A program made the position numbers and the translations under genes. Shown here piece by piece: positions 33,102 to 41,593 of a stretch of 64,000 bases of DNA. Below the pieces are notes generated by a model. The model was given only the letters and a program-made list of their open reading frames with translations, did not search any database and was not told the origin of the DNA. Source of the DNA: an uncultured Blautia sp. (GTDB taxonomy: Bacteria; Bacillota; Clostridia; Lachnospirales; Lachnospiraceae); NCBI GenBank assembly GCA_937900135.1, contig CALCDJ010000056.1, forward strand, positions 62,001 through 126,000, in the 5' to 3' direction. Position 1 is the stretch's first letter. Every line of letters begins with the position of its first letter.

Positions 33102-33374
33102 TCAACGTTCCCAGGCTTTATTCTTAATATATTCTGTCAGAAGCTCTTCTACCAGTTCATCACGTTCTACCTTCATGATCATGCTTCTGGCGCCCTTATG
33201 GCTGGTAATATAGGTAGGATCTCCGGACATAATGTATCCTACAATCTGATTTACGGGATTGTATCCCTTCTCATCCATTGCATTGTACACCAGGTCAAGA
33301 ACCTCTTTTACCTCCAGCTCCTGCTCTGGTTTCGTTCTGAAATATTGTGTATTCCCCAGATTATTCTCTGTCAT
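33102..33374 (-). CDS. ireB: IreB family regulatory phosphoprotein
   Basis: A 90-aa helical protein of the DUF965/IreB family ('QYFRTKPEQELEVKEVLDLVYNAMDEKGYNPVNQIVGYIMSGDPTYITSHKGARSMIMKVERDE'). In Enterococcus it is the substrate of the PASTA kinase IreK, phosphorylated on N-terminal Thr residues, and tunes cephalosporin tolerance. Here the N-terminal Thr (NTQYFRT) are present. It heads the ireB-ruvX-DUF1292 operon, with its own promoter. Confidence 0.92.
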   Translation of the reverse strand: MTENNLGNTQYFRTKPEQELEVKEVLDLVYNAMDEKGYNPVNQIVGYIMSGDPTYITSHKGARSMIMKVERDELVEELLTEYIKNKAWER

Positions 33375-33438
33375 TTTCTCTCACGTCCTTATTTTTATTT
33401 CCTGCAATTCTCTGAGAGGGAACTGCAAATCCATTTCT

Positions 33439-33467
33439 ATTTTAATATAATTTCTGCCAAAATACAA
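33439..33467 (-). promoter_or_regulatory. Promoter of the ireB operon
   Basis: On the minus strand TTGTAT (33462-33467), 17-bp spacer, TAAAAT (33439-33444), about 60 bases before the ireB ATG. Confidence 0.6.
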
Positions 33468-33519
33468 GCCAAAGAGAAGAAGTCCTCTCAGTTCCCCCTC
33501 GCGGAAGGGATTCTTTCCT

Positions 33520-34845
33520 TTATTTCTTCACTTCTCCTGTAAGGATATGGGCTTCCAGAAAACGGTCCGGACAGATGGTTACCAGATCGTTTACCCTAAG
33601 GTTTCCATCGCTTAAAACAGCAGCTTTTACATACTCCCGGCTGTGTCCCACCAGGTAAGGCTTTCCTTCTATGAGTACTTCCTCTTCCAGAAGAAGCTCC
33701 AGTTTCTTCCCAAACATGGATTCTTCATATTCTCTCTGGTGTTTTTCATTGAGGGCAAGCATGATATCGCTGCGTACCCCTTTTTCTGTTTCCTGAATCT
33801 GTCCGGAAAAGGCTGCTGCCTTTGTCCCCTGTCTTCTGGAGTATTTGAAAATATGGGTCTCATAAAAATGAATCTCATCCACAAAGTTTCTGGATGCCTG
33901 AAAATCTTCCTGAGTTTCCATAGGAAATCCCACGATCACATCTGTGGTCAACGCTGGATTTTCATAGTATTTTCTGAGAAGCTCACAACGCTCCCTGTAT
34001 TCTCCGCAGCGATATCTCCGGTTCATCCGCTCCAGTGTCACATCGCATCCGCTCTGCAGAGATAAATGGAAATGGGGGCATACCTTTGGCAGACCGGCAA
34101 GCTCCCGGACAAAGTCTTCGGTGATGATCCCCGGCTCCAGAGAACCCAGACGAATTCTCTCAACGCCTTCGATCTCATGAACTCCACGGATCAGAGACAG
34201 AAGAGTTTCCTTTCTCTCTTCCGGAAAATCGGTTCCATAAGAACTTAAATGAATTCCGGTAAGAACCACTTCTTTATAACCCTTTTCCGCCAGGGACTGT
34301 ACCTCTTCCAGTACCTGTTCTTTTTGGCGGCTTCTCACACGGCCTCTGGCATAGGGAATGATACAGTACGTACAGAACTGATTACATCCGTCCTGTACCT
34401 TAATATAAGCCCGCACATGTTCCGCTGTACTTTTAATTTCCAGTTCCTCATATTCCTTTGTCTGGTTGATCTTAATCACATGGGCTTTTTTCTGATGCTG
34501 GATTTCAAATTCTTCCAGCGCCTGTACAATATTTTTTTTCTGATTGTTTCCAAGAATCAGATCCACTGCCTCATCCTGGTTCAGTTTTCCGGTATCTGTC
34601 TGGGCATAGCAGCCAGTTGCCACCACAATGGCATTGGGATTCATTTTTTTTGCTTTATGAAGCATCTGACGTGACTTCCGGTCTGCAATGTTTGTCACGG
34701 TACAGGTATTGATCAGATATACATCTGCACCTGGAGCAAAAGGCACGATTTCATAGCCAGCCTCGGAAAGAAGCTGCTGCATCGCCTCCACCTCATAGGC
34801 ATTTACCTTACAGCCCAGGTTGTGTAATGCAACTTTTTTTCTCAT
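33520..34845 (-). CDS. mtaB: tRNA t6A37 methylthiotransferase MtaB
   Basis: A 441-aa radical SAM enzyme that turns t6A37 into ms2t6A37 in ANN-decoding tRNAs. The UPF0004 domain starts 'MRKKVALHNLGCKVNAYEVEAMQQLL' with cysteines at 'CKVN', 'NTCTVTN' and 'TGCYAQ' for one Fe-S cluster. The radical SAM motif 'CNQFCTYCIIPYARG' holds the second, and the C-terminal TRAM domain ends 'VTICPDRFLEAHILTGEV'. It has the conserved 'GCKVN' of the MtaB rather than the MiaB branch. It appears to be a single-gene transcript. Confidence 0.94.
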   Translation of the reverse strand: MRKKVALHNLGCKVNAYEVEAMQQLLSEAGYEIVPFAPGADVYLINTCTVTNIADRKSRQMLHKAKKMNPNAIVVATGCYAQTDTGKLNQDEAVDLILGNNQKKNIVQALEEFEIQHQKKAHVIKINQTKEYEELEIKSTAEHVRAYIKVQDGCNQFCTYCIIPYARGRVRSRQKEQVLEEVQSLAEKGYKEVVLTGIHLSSYGTDFPEERKETLLSLIRGVHEIEGVERIRLGSLEPGIITEDFVRELAGLPKVCPHFHLSLQSGCDVTLERMNRRYRCGEYRERCELLRKYYENPALTTDVIVGFPMETQEDFQASRNFVDEIHFYETHIFKYSRRQGTKAAAFSGQIQETEKGVRSDIMLALNEKHQREYEESMFGKKLELLLEEEVLIEGKPYLVGHSREYVKAAVLSDGNLRVNDLVTICPDRFLEAHILTGEVKK

Positions 34846-34951
34846 TCTTTACCTCTTTCTTGTATTTCATTCTGTATATTTGTAATTATTAAGCATTTTG
34901 TAAACAATCCTTATTTTATAAAAAATTTACCTGAATTTTCCTTCGTTTTCC

Positions 34952-34980
34952 TTGACTTTTTTCGCACCTACCGTTAAGAT
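34952..34980 (+). promoter_or_regulatory. Promoter of the HPr-like gene
   Basis: TTGACT (34952-34957), 17-bp spacer, TAAGAT (34975-34980). The leader after it holds a perfect 12-bp tandem duplication GATTCTATTAAA (34991-35014) directly before the ribosome site. Confidence 0.75.
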
Positions 34981-35032
34981 GTCAATAGGAGATTCTATTA
35001 AAGATTCTATTAAAATAAGGGAGGCTTTCATC

Positions 35033-35269
35033 ATGAAAACAGCAAAAATCTCACTTAACTCAATCGATAAAGTAAAAGCATTCGTCAATGAAATCAGCAA
35101 ATTTGACTGTGATTTCGATCTTGTATCCGGAAGATATGTCATTGACGCTAAGTCCATTATGGGCATTTTCAGCCTTGACCTTTCCAAACCGATCGATCTG
35201 AACATTCATGCAGACGGAACCGCACTGGATGAAGTAATGGCTGTCATCAGCAAATATGTCATCGACTAA
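35033..35269 (+). CDS. HPr-like protein lacking the phospho-histidine
   Basis: A 78-aa protein; the ATG is 8 bases after AGGGAGG. It aligns over its whole length with HPr: 'KSIMGIFSLDLSKPIDLNIHADG' matches the HPr 'KSIMGVMSLGIAKGAEITISASG' block, including the regulatory Ser46 position. The active-site loop of HPr (GIHARPA with His15) is missing; the stretch reads 'NSIDKVKAFVNEI', four residues shorter. It cannot act as a PTS phosphocarrier through His15, but could still be a Crh-like regulator phosphorylated on Ser. It is monocistronic with strong terminators behind it. Confidence 0.8.
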   Translation: MKTAKISLNSIDKVKAFVNEISKFDCDFDLVSGRYVIDAKSIMGIFSLDLSKPIDLNIHADGTALDEVMAVISKYVID

Positions 35270-35290
35270 GCAACTAAGTGATACAACAGA

Positions 35291-35347
35291 GGGAACCGTT
35301 CCGGTTCCCTTTTTTCAGGGAAAGCAGGACTGCTTTCCCTGTTTTTT
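35291..35347. terminator. Two tandem bidirectional terminators between the HPr-like gene and thiI
   Basis: GGGAACC-GTTCC-GGTTCCC (35291-35309) is followed by T6 on the plus strand. CAGGGAAAGCAG / CTGCTTTCCCTG (35316-35341) is followed by T7. Each works on the plus strand for the HPr-like gene, and on the minus strand they follow the thiI stop. Confidence 0.88.
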
Positions 35348-35353
35348 TCGTAA

Positions 35354-36535
35354 TTATCCGATTTCAATCACTTCTGTTGTTCTTAATGCCTCTTCCATCA
35401 ACTGGTCAATTTTTTCCTCCAGTTTTCCTTCGGAACGATGGATTACATTCAGATTTGGCTTGGTAACCGGATGCTTGGCCACAAAAATGGTACAGCAGTC
35501 CTCGAAAGGCTGAATGGAAGTTTCAAAGGTGTTGATCTCCTTGGAAATCTCCACAATTTCCTGCTTGTCAAAGCCAATCACCGGCCGGTACACCGGAAGA
35601 GTGCAGACTTCGTTGGTTGCTGCCAGACTCTGAAGTGTCTGACTGGCCACCTGTCCGATGCTTTCTCCTGTAATCAAACCAAGACAGTTGCTCTTCTTTG
35701 CAAAATGCTCTGCAATCCGCATCATGTAGCGGCGCATGATAATGGTCAGTTCCTCATGAGGACACTGATCGTAAATATAAAGCTGAATATCTGTAAAGTT
35801 TACTACATGAAGACGAATGGGGCCGCTGTATCTGGCAACCAGTTCTGCCAGTTCCACTACTTTTTGTTTGGCTCTCTCACTGGTATATGGCGGCGCATGG
35901 AAATAAACGGCGTCAATCTTTACGCCACGTTTGGCAATCATATAACCGGCAACTGGACTGTCAATCCCTCCGGAAAGAAGAAGCATGGCTTTTCCATTAG
36001 TTCCAATGGGCATTCCTCCCGGTCCTTTGATTGTTTCAGAATAAACATAAATTTTTTCCCGAATTTCCACAGACAGAGTCAGCTTCGGTGTATGCACATC
36101 CACGCTGGCCTTAGGGAATGCTTCCAGAATTCTTCCGCCAAGCTCCGCACTGACCTCCATAGAGGTCATGGGGTAAGATTTCTTAGCTCTTCTTGTGTAT
36201 ACCTTGAAGCTGTCCTGAAACTCCGGATAACAGGTCTTCATATACCCGACCACATCTTCTGCCATTTTCTCAAAGCCCTGATTCTCATAAATAACAACCG
36301 GGCAGATTCCCACGATTCCAAATACCTTTTTCAGCGCTTCAATGGCCTCGTCATAGTCGTATTCCTCCGGACAGAACACATAAACTCTTCCCTGTTCTTT
36401 TGTTACCTGAAAATCACCTTCTACTCTGGAAAGGGCAATTTTCATCTGTTTTACCAGGGCATCTTCAAATAAATATCTGTTTTTTCCTTTGATCGCAATT
36501 TCTGCGTATTTGATCAAAAATGCATGATATAACAT
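35354..36535 (-). CDS. thiI: tRNA 4-thiouridine synthase / thiamine thiazole sulfurtransferase ThiI
   Basis: A 393-aa enzyme that activates U8 of tRNA with ATP and inserts sulfur. An N-terminal ferredoxin-like and THUMP part (1-165) is followed by the PP-loop 'LLLSGGIDSPVAGYMIAKRG'. Conserved 'LGLITGESIGQVASQT' follows. It has no C-terminal rhodanese domain, as usual in Firmicutes, so sulfur comes directly from the dedicated cysteine desulfurase encoded just upstream. Confidence 0.94.
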   Translation of the reverse strand: MLYHAFLIKYAEIAIKGKNRYLFEDALVKQMKIALSRVEGDFQVTKEQGRVYVFCPEEYDYDEAIEALKKVFGIVGICPVVIYENQGFEKMAEDVVGYMKTCYPEFQDSFKVYTRRAKKSYPMTSMEVSAELGGRILEAFPKASVDVHTPKLTLSVEIREKIYVYSETIKGPGGMPIGTNGKAMLLLSGGIDSPVAGYMIAKRGVKIDAVYFHAPPYTSERAKQKVVELAELVARYSGPIRLHVVNFTDIQLYIYDQCPHEELTIIMRRYMMRIAEHFAKKSNCLGLITGESIGQVASQTLQSLAATNEVCTLPVYRPVIGFDKQEIVEISKEINTFETSIQPFEDCCTIFVAKHPVTKPNLNVIHRSEGKLEEKIDQLMEEALRTTEVIEIG

Positions 36536-36568
36536 GAAATTCTCCTTTTGTTCTCAATCTGTGGTTGA

Positions 36569-37723
36569 TTAATGTCTGGAATACCGACGGAGCATGGGCA
36601 GCACTTCCCTTAGCACTTCCAGGCAGTAATCCACCTCTTCCTCTGTATTCTCTTCTGAAAAACTGATGCGGATGGTACTTTCCATCTGCAAAGCCTTCAT
36701 TCCCATAGCAGTCAGGGTACTGCTGGCCTTTCGCTTATGGCTGGAACAGGCGCTTCCTGCTGAAACATAGATGTTTCGCTCTTCCAATGTATGAAGGAGC
36801 ACCTCACTGCGGACTCCCATCACGCTGACGCTTAAAATCTGGGGAGCCCCTTCTCTTAAAGGCATTCCATTTATAATTACATCCTCTATCTGAGAAAGAC
36901 CGGCTGCCATCCGTTCTTTAAGCCGGTAGAGGTGTTCCACTTTTTTATCAAACTCTGTATAGATTTCTTTCGCTGCCATGCCAAGTCCTGCAATTCCCGG
37001 AACATTATCTGTACCGGAACGCATACCGTTCTGCTGACCGCCGCCCAGGATCTGAGGCTGTACCTTGGCTTTTTCATTGATATATAAAAATCCCACGCCC
37101 TTGGGCCCATGAATTTTATGAGCGCTTACGGACATAAGATCAATTCCCATTTTTTTGGGGAAAATCCGGAATTTTCCAAATGCCTGAATGGCATCCACAT
37201 GGAACAAAGCTCTGGGGCTTTTCTCATGAATCATTCTTCCCATTTCTTCCACCGGCATTACCGCGCCTACTTCGTTGTTGACATACATCACCGATACCAG
37301 GATCGTATCCGGACGAAGGGCGTCTTCAAGCGCAGACAGCTTTACCACTCCCTGCTCATCTACCGGAAGCACAGTCACCTCAAATCCCAGTTCTTCCAGG
37401 CGGGCGCATGGCTGCGCCACAGCCGCATGTTCCACAGCGCTGGTGATGATGTGCATTCCACTTCTCTTATTTGCCAGGGCAGTTCCCACCAGGGCAAGAT
37501 TGTTGGATTCTGTTCCGCCGCTGGTAAAAAGGATTTCTTTTTCGTTTACTTTCAGAATACGGGCAATGGTCTGCGCCGCTTCCCTGATATACCGTTCTGC
37601 CTCTACCCCCTTCAGATGCATGGCAGAGGGATTTCCATAATCTTCTGTCATGGTTTTAACCACAATGTCCCTGACCGAATCGTAACATCTGGTGGTCGCA
37701 GAATTGTCAAAATATGCTTCCAT
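36569..37723 (-). CDS. Cysteine desulfurase (NifS/IscS family), partner of ThiI
   Basis: A 384-aa PLP enzyme beginning 'MEAYFDNSATTRCYDSVRDIVVKTM'. The PLP Lys is in 'MSVSAHKIHGPKGVGFLYI' and the active Cys lies in the loop 'ISAGSACSSHKRKAS', in the typical position 'SxGSACxS'. It removes sulfur from cysteine and passes it on. Its place 33 bases before thiI matches B. subtilis nifZ-thiI, so it probably serves s4U rather than general Fe-S assembly. Confidence 0.92.
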   Translation of the reverse strand: MEAYFDNSATTRCYDSVRDIVVKTMTEDYGNPSAMHLKGVEAERYIREAAQTIARILKVNEKEILFTSGGTESNNLALVGTALANKRSGMHIITSAVEHAAVAQPCARLEELGFEVTVLPVDEQGVVKLSALEDALRPDTILVSVMYVNNEVGAVMPVEEMGRMIHEKSPRALFHVDAIQAFGKFRIFPKKMGIDLMSVSAHKIHGPKGVGFLYINEKAKVQPQILGGGQQNGMRSGTDNVPGIAGLGMAAKEIYTEFDKKVEHLYRLKERMAAGLSQIEDVIINGMPLREGAPQILSVSVMGVRSEVLLHTLEERNIYVSAGSACSSHKRKASSTLTAMGMKALQMESTIRISFSEENTEEEVDYCLEVLREVLPMLRRYSRH

Positions 37724-37770
37724 TTTATTTTTACTCCATTTCTCACAGCCGCTCTGTTTTTTGCAGCCGC

Positions 37771-38544
37771 TTATCTCACAGAGGACTCCTCCTGTGCCGT
37801 ATTTTCTTCCAGTTGAAACATCAAAACGGATAAGATGGTCATTCCCGCTGTCTCTGTTCGCAGGATTCGATGCCCCAGGGTAATGGGTTTCACTCCCAGT
37901 TCCATGGCATCAGCCACCTCTTTTTCTTCAAATCCACCCTCCGGGCCGATAAAAATCCCAATGGATTCACCTGGAACAATGGCACGAATCAGTTCTGCTG
38001 TTTCCTTCATCCCCTTTGCAAGTTCATAGGGAAGGAGACAGAGATCCAGCTCTCTTCCATAAGCAAGAGCCTCCTGATAGGTCATAACCTGGTGTACCTT
38101 GGGAATCCTCATTCGTTTGGACTGTTTCGCCGCGCTCTCTGCGATCTGCTGCCACCGGGTCACCTTTTTCTCTGCTTTTTTTCCATCCAGCTTCACTACG
38201 CAGCGCCGTGTTTCCACAGGAATGATTTCTGACACTCCCAGCTCTACCGCCTTCTGAATGATCAGTTCCATCTTATCGCCTTTGGGAAGTCCCTGAAACA
38301 GGCAGATCCGGCTTTTTAATTCGTATTCCGGCTCCTGGGCATAGAGAATATGCAACAGCACCTCTTCTGTCTCCAAGGCTTCAATGGAACAGTGGTATTC
38401 CTTTGCCCCTTTGTCGCTGATCCAAAGTTCTTCTCCCACCTTCATACGCAGGACGTTTCGGATATGCTTTACGTCCCCGCCCTGAATATGGATCTGATGG
38501 TTCTCTTCATCCACCTGATAAGGCTCTACAAAAAAACGCTGCAT
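37771..38544 (-). CDS. rsmE: 16S rRNA (uracil1498-N3)-methyltransferase RsmE
   Basis: A 257-aa SPOUT methyltransferase. It has an N-terminal PUA-like part ('QRFFVEPYQVDEENHQIHIQGGDVKHIRNVLRMKVGEEL') and the SAM-binding knot 'GIFIGPEGGFEEKEVADAMELGVKPITLGHRILRTETA'. 'SAAKQSKRMRIPKV' is the conserved central motif. The start is 4 bases after the prmA stop. The C-terminal 'EENTAQEESSVR' runs slightly longer than average. Confidence 0.93.
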   Translation of the reverse strand: MQRFFVEPYQVDEENHQIHIQGGDVKHIRNVLRMKVGEELWISDKGAKEYHCSIEALETEEVLLHILYAQEPEYELKSRICLFQGLPKGDKMELIIQKAVELGVSEIIPVETRRCVVKLDGKKAEKKVTRWQQIAESAAKQSKRMRIPKVHQVMTYQEALAYGRELDLCLLPYELAKGMKETAELIRAIVPGESIGIFIGPEGGFEEKEVADAMELGVKPITLGHRILRTETAGMTILSVLMFQLEENTAQEESSVR

Positions 38545-38548
38545 GCTC

Positions 38549-39502
38549 TCAGTCCTTTCTTGCGGTTACCGATACCCATTCGCCCTGTCTGGTTACTTCC
38601 ACCAGAGTCAGTCCTGCTTTTTTTACTGCATCCACAACTACCTCTTCCTTGACATCCAGAATGCCGGAGGTGATGTAATATGCGCCTTTTTTCATCTGAT
38701 GAACAATCACCGGGGTCAGAGGAAGCAGTACGTCTGCCAGAATATTAGCTGCCACGATATCATATTTTTCGTAGCCCACCTGGTCCTGTATCTCTTTGTC
38801 ATCAATGAGGTTTCCAATCATCATTTCAAACTTCTCATCTGGAATTTCATTTGCTTCTTTATTTTCTGCCACTGCCGGAATTGCACAGGGATCCAGATCG
38901 GTTCCCACCACATGCCTTGCACCAAGTTTTAAGGCAACAATGCCAAGGATTCCGCTTCCGGTTCCCACGTCAAGAAGCTCTGTATCCTTTGTTACATATT
39001 TTTTCAGCTGACGGATCACCAGCTGGGTTGTCTCGTGCATTCCTGTACCAAATGCAGTACCTGGGTCAATATGAAGGATCATCTTATCCTGATCCTCTGC
39101 CTTTACCTCTTCCCAGGATGGTACAATCAGAATATCATCCACATAAAACTGATGGAAATATTCCTTCCAGTTGTTGATCCAGTCCTTATCCTCTGTTTGG
39201 GACTCTTCAATGGTAGCTTCTCCAATGTCCATAAAGCCTTTCAGTTCATCCAGAGCTTCCCGGACATTTTTCAGAATTTCTTCCTTGTCTGCGTCTTCTT
39301 CCAGATAAAAATTCAGGTAAGCGATTCCATCGTCTTTTGGTCCTTCCGGCATGATGTCCACAAACATCTGTGCCTTATCCTCTTCGGTGAGGGGCTGTTT
39401 GTCCAGGATTTCCACTCCTTCCACACCCACCTCTGCCAATGTGCAGATTACTATATCTTCTGCTTCTGTTTTTGTTTTAATGGTAAAACGATTCCATCTC
39501 AT
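38549..39502 (-). CDS. prmA: Ribosomal protein L11 methyltransferase PrmA
   Basis: A 317-aa class I methyltransferase that trimethylates L11. The N-terminal substrate-recognition domain (1-120) ends in 'DWINNWKEYFHQFYVDDILIVPSW'. The SAM motif 'LLDVGTGSGILGIVALKLGARHVVGTDLDP' and 'DIVAANILADVLLPL' follow. Its start overlaps the PAP2 stop by 4 bases (ATGA). It is followed at once by rsmE, a frequent pair. Confidence 0.94.
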   Translation of the reverse strand: MRWNRFTIKTKTEAEDIVICTLAEVGVEGVEILDKQPLTEEDKAQMFVDIMPEGPKDDGIAYLNFYLEEDADKEEILKNVREALDELKGFMDIGEATIEESQTEDKDWINNWKEYFHQFYVDDILIVPSWEEVKAEDQDKMILHIDPGTAFGTGMHETTQLVIRQLKKYVTKDTELLDVGTGSGILGIVALKLGARHVVGTDLDPCAIPAVAENKEANEIPDEKFEMMIGNLIDDKEIQDQVGYEKYDIVAANILADVLLPLTPVIVHQMKKGAYYITSGILDVKEEVVVDAVKKAGLTLVEVTRQGEWVSVTARKD

Positions 39503-40227
39503 AATTCTTCTCCCATCTGTTTCTGATTCCAGAGTTTCTGATTGATTGTTTCATAAATTTCCATGATCTTTCTGTATCTGCTTCTTTTTTGAAAGAAATG
39601 CCAGGCCAGTTCCACCAGAAGGATTCCTGCCACCGCATCTACCAGGTAATGCTGTTTCAGCACCTGGGTAGATACCACGATCAGAGAGGCAAATACAAGG
39701 GAAAAACGCTGATACCACACCGGTATCTCCCTGGCGCCTTTTAATCCTCGGTAACAAAGCCAGCTTACATAACAGTGGATGGAGGGCAGGAGATTGGATG
39801 GCGCCGAACCTCCGTCCATGGCATACAACAGAAGCAATACCTTCTCCGAAAGTGTATTTCCCGCAATTTCCGGCCGGAGATTGGTGGTTGGAACTGCAAG
39901 AAAAATCACAAAGCAGGAAATGTGTACAAGAAGGTCTGTGGCCACAAATCGATAAAAAGTTTCTTTTCCTCTTCTTGCAGCCAGAAGATAATTGGCTGCC
40001 CAGAAAGGAAATGCCAGAATATAGATCCACACAAAGGAGGGCCATAAGGGTACCACCCGATCCAGAGCCGTGGTAAAGTCAAAGTGGAAACGGCTCTCTG
40101 TCAAAAAAGCGCTGCCCCAATAAACCAAACAGTTTAACAACAAAATAGAAAGCAGCGGCAATATCGCCCATACCGGAATCACTTCCTGCTGCTTTTTTCT
40201 GTTCCATTTTTTCAATCTTTTCTGCAT
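39499..40227 (-). CDS. PAP2 superfamily membrane phosphatase
   Basis: A 242-aa protein with about six helices. The phosphatase motifs are visible as 'SNLLPSIHCYVSWLCYRG' (PSxH) and 'STQVLKQHYLVDAVAGILL' (SxxxxxHxxxD), placing two catalytic His residues and the Asp outside the membrane. The family includes lipid phosphate phosphatases and inositol-phosphoryl transferases. Start ATG 40225-40227 has only a close AAAGG, so the start is not certain. It leads the prmA-rsmE-desulfurase-thiI run; no promoter was clear. Confidence 0.8.
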   Translation of the reverse strand: MQKRLKKWNRKKQQEVIPVWAILPLLSILLLNCLVYWGSAFLTESRFHFDFTTALDRVVPLWPSFVWIYILAFPFWAANYLLAARRGKETFYRFVATDLLVHISCFVIFLAVPTTNLRPEIAGNTLSEKVLLLLYAMDGGSAPSNLLPSIHCYVSWLCYRGLKGAREIPVWYQRFSLVFASLIVVSTQVLKQHYLVDAVAGILLVELAWHFFQKRSRYRKIMEIYETINQKLWNQKQMGEEL

Positions 40228-40338
40228 CCTTTCTTTTCTGTCTGAGCCTGGTACGCTCTGTTATTCCGTTTTTTACCGGAAAACCATTACCCTTTATAAT
40301 ACACGAACCCTTCCAAAAAGAAAAGGGAAATTTTATCC

Positions 40339-40370
40339 AAAAAAAGAAAAGAGGAACAAATCCTCTTTTC
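40339..40370 (-). terminator. Terminator of the hrcA-grpE-dnaK-dnaJ operon
   Basis: Arms GAAAAGAGGA (40346-40355) and TCCTCTTTTC (40361-40370) with a 5-base loop, followed on the minus strand by U7, starting 7 bases after the dnaJ stop. Confidence 0.88.
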
Positions 40371-40376
40371 AAAAAA

Positions 40377-41561
40377 TTACTCTTCAAATGTTTCCTTCAG
40401 TTTATCCATAAAACTTTTTTTCTTCTTTTCCGGTTTTTCCTGAGATTCTGTTCTGGCTCCGGAAGGACGGTTTCCACATGCTTCATCAAATTTGCGAAGA
40501 GCTTTCTTAGCTTCTTCGTTTAAGTTGGTAGGAACCTGTATCACCAGAGTCACATAATGATCTCCCCGAATGTTCTTATTGCGAAGAGATGGCACACCTT
40601 TGCCCTTTAAGCGAATTCTGGTATCTGTCTGAGTTCCTGGCTTCACCTCGTAGGAAACTTCTCCATCCACGGTATTGATACGCACCTCGCCCCCAAGGGC
40701 TGCCTGCGCATAAGTAATTGGCGCAGTGGAGAAAATATTCATATCCTGTCTCTGGAAGATTGGATGACGGGCTACATTCACCTCAACCAGCAGATCTCCT
40801 CTTGGACCTCCATTGGTTCCCGGTTCTCCCTTTTCCCGGATACGGATACTCTGTCCATTGTCAATACCCGCCGGAACAGATACCTGAATCTTCTTTCTGG
40901 AAGAAGTATACCCGGTTCCACGACAGGTGGTACATTTCTCCTTGATCACCTTACCGCTTCCGTGACATTCCGGACAAGTCTGGACATTCCGTACCATACC
41001 GAACATAGACTGCTGGGTATAGACGATCTGTCCCTCTCCATTACATTTCGGACAGGTCACCGGCTGAGTTCCCGGCTTAGCGCCGGTTCCATGACAGGAG
41101 GCGCACTCATCCTTCAGCACGATTTCCAGTTCCTTTTCACAGCCAAAAACAGCCTCTTCAAAGGTAATGTTCACCCGTGCACGTAAGTTGGCCCCTTTCA
41201 TCGGACCGTTATTGGTGCGTCTGCCGCCTCTGCTGCCGCCAAATAAATCACCAAAAATATCGCCGAAAATATCTCCCATATCAGCGCCGCCAAAGTCAAA
41301 GCCGCCGAAGCCGCCGGCGCCACCGCCGCCATTCTCAAAAGCAGCGTGACCAAACTGGTCGTACTGTCTTCTCTTATCCGGGTCGCTTAAGATGGTATAT
41401 GCCTCTGTCGCCTCTTTGAACTTTGCTTCTGCGTCTTTATCACCCGGATTTACATCCGGGTGATATTTTTTGGCTAATTTACGGTATGCTTTTTTTAACT
41501 CTGCGTCATCGGCGCTTTTACTGACGCCTAAGACCTCGTAGTAATCTCTTTTATCAGCCAT
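40377..41561 (-). CDS. dnaJ: Chaperone DnaJ
   Basis: A 394-aa type I Hsp40. The J-domain 'DYYEVLGVSKSADDAELKKAYRKLAKKYHPDVNPGD' includes HPD; then a Gly/Phe-rich linker (about 75-115). The zinc domain has four CxxCxGxG repeats ('CASCHGTG', 'CPKCNGEG', 'CPECHGSG', 'CTTCRGTG'), and a client-binding part follows. It stimulates DnaK ATPase. The last 20 residues are Lys/Glu-rich. It is 32 bases after dnaK and ends at a strong terminator. Confidence 0.96.
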   Translation of the reverse strand: MADKRDYYEVLGVSKSADDAELKKAYRKLAKKYHPDVNPGDKDAEAKFKEATEAYTILSDPDKRRQYDQFGHAAFENGGGGAGGFGGFDFGGADMGDIFGDIFGDLFGGSRGGRRTNNGPMKGANLRARVNITFEEAVFGCEKELEIVLKDECASCHGTGAKPGTQPVTCPKCNGEGQIVYTQQSMFGMVRNVQTCPECHGSGKVIKEKCTTCRGTGYTSSRKKIQVSVPAGIDNGQSIRIREKGEPGTNGGPRGDLLVEVNVARHPIFQRQDMNIFSTAPITYAQAALGGEVRINTVDGEVSYEVKPGTQTDTRIRLKGKGVPSLRNKNIRGDHYVTLVIQVPTNLNEEAKKALRKFDEACGNRPSGARTESQEKPEKKKKSFMDKLKETFEE

Positions 41562-41593
41562 GATCTTTCTTTCCTAACCTTCCGTAGTCGGTT

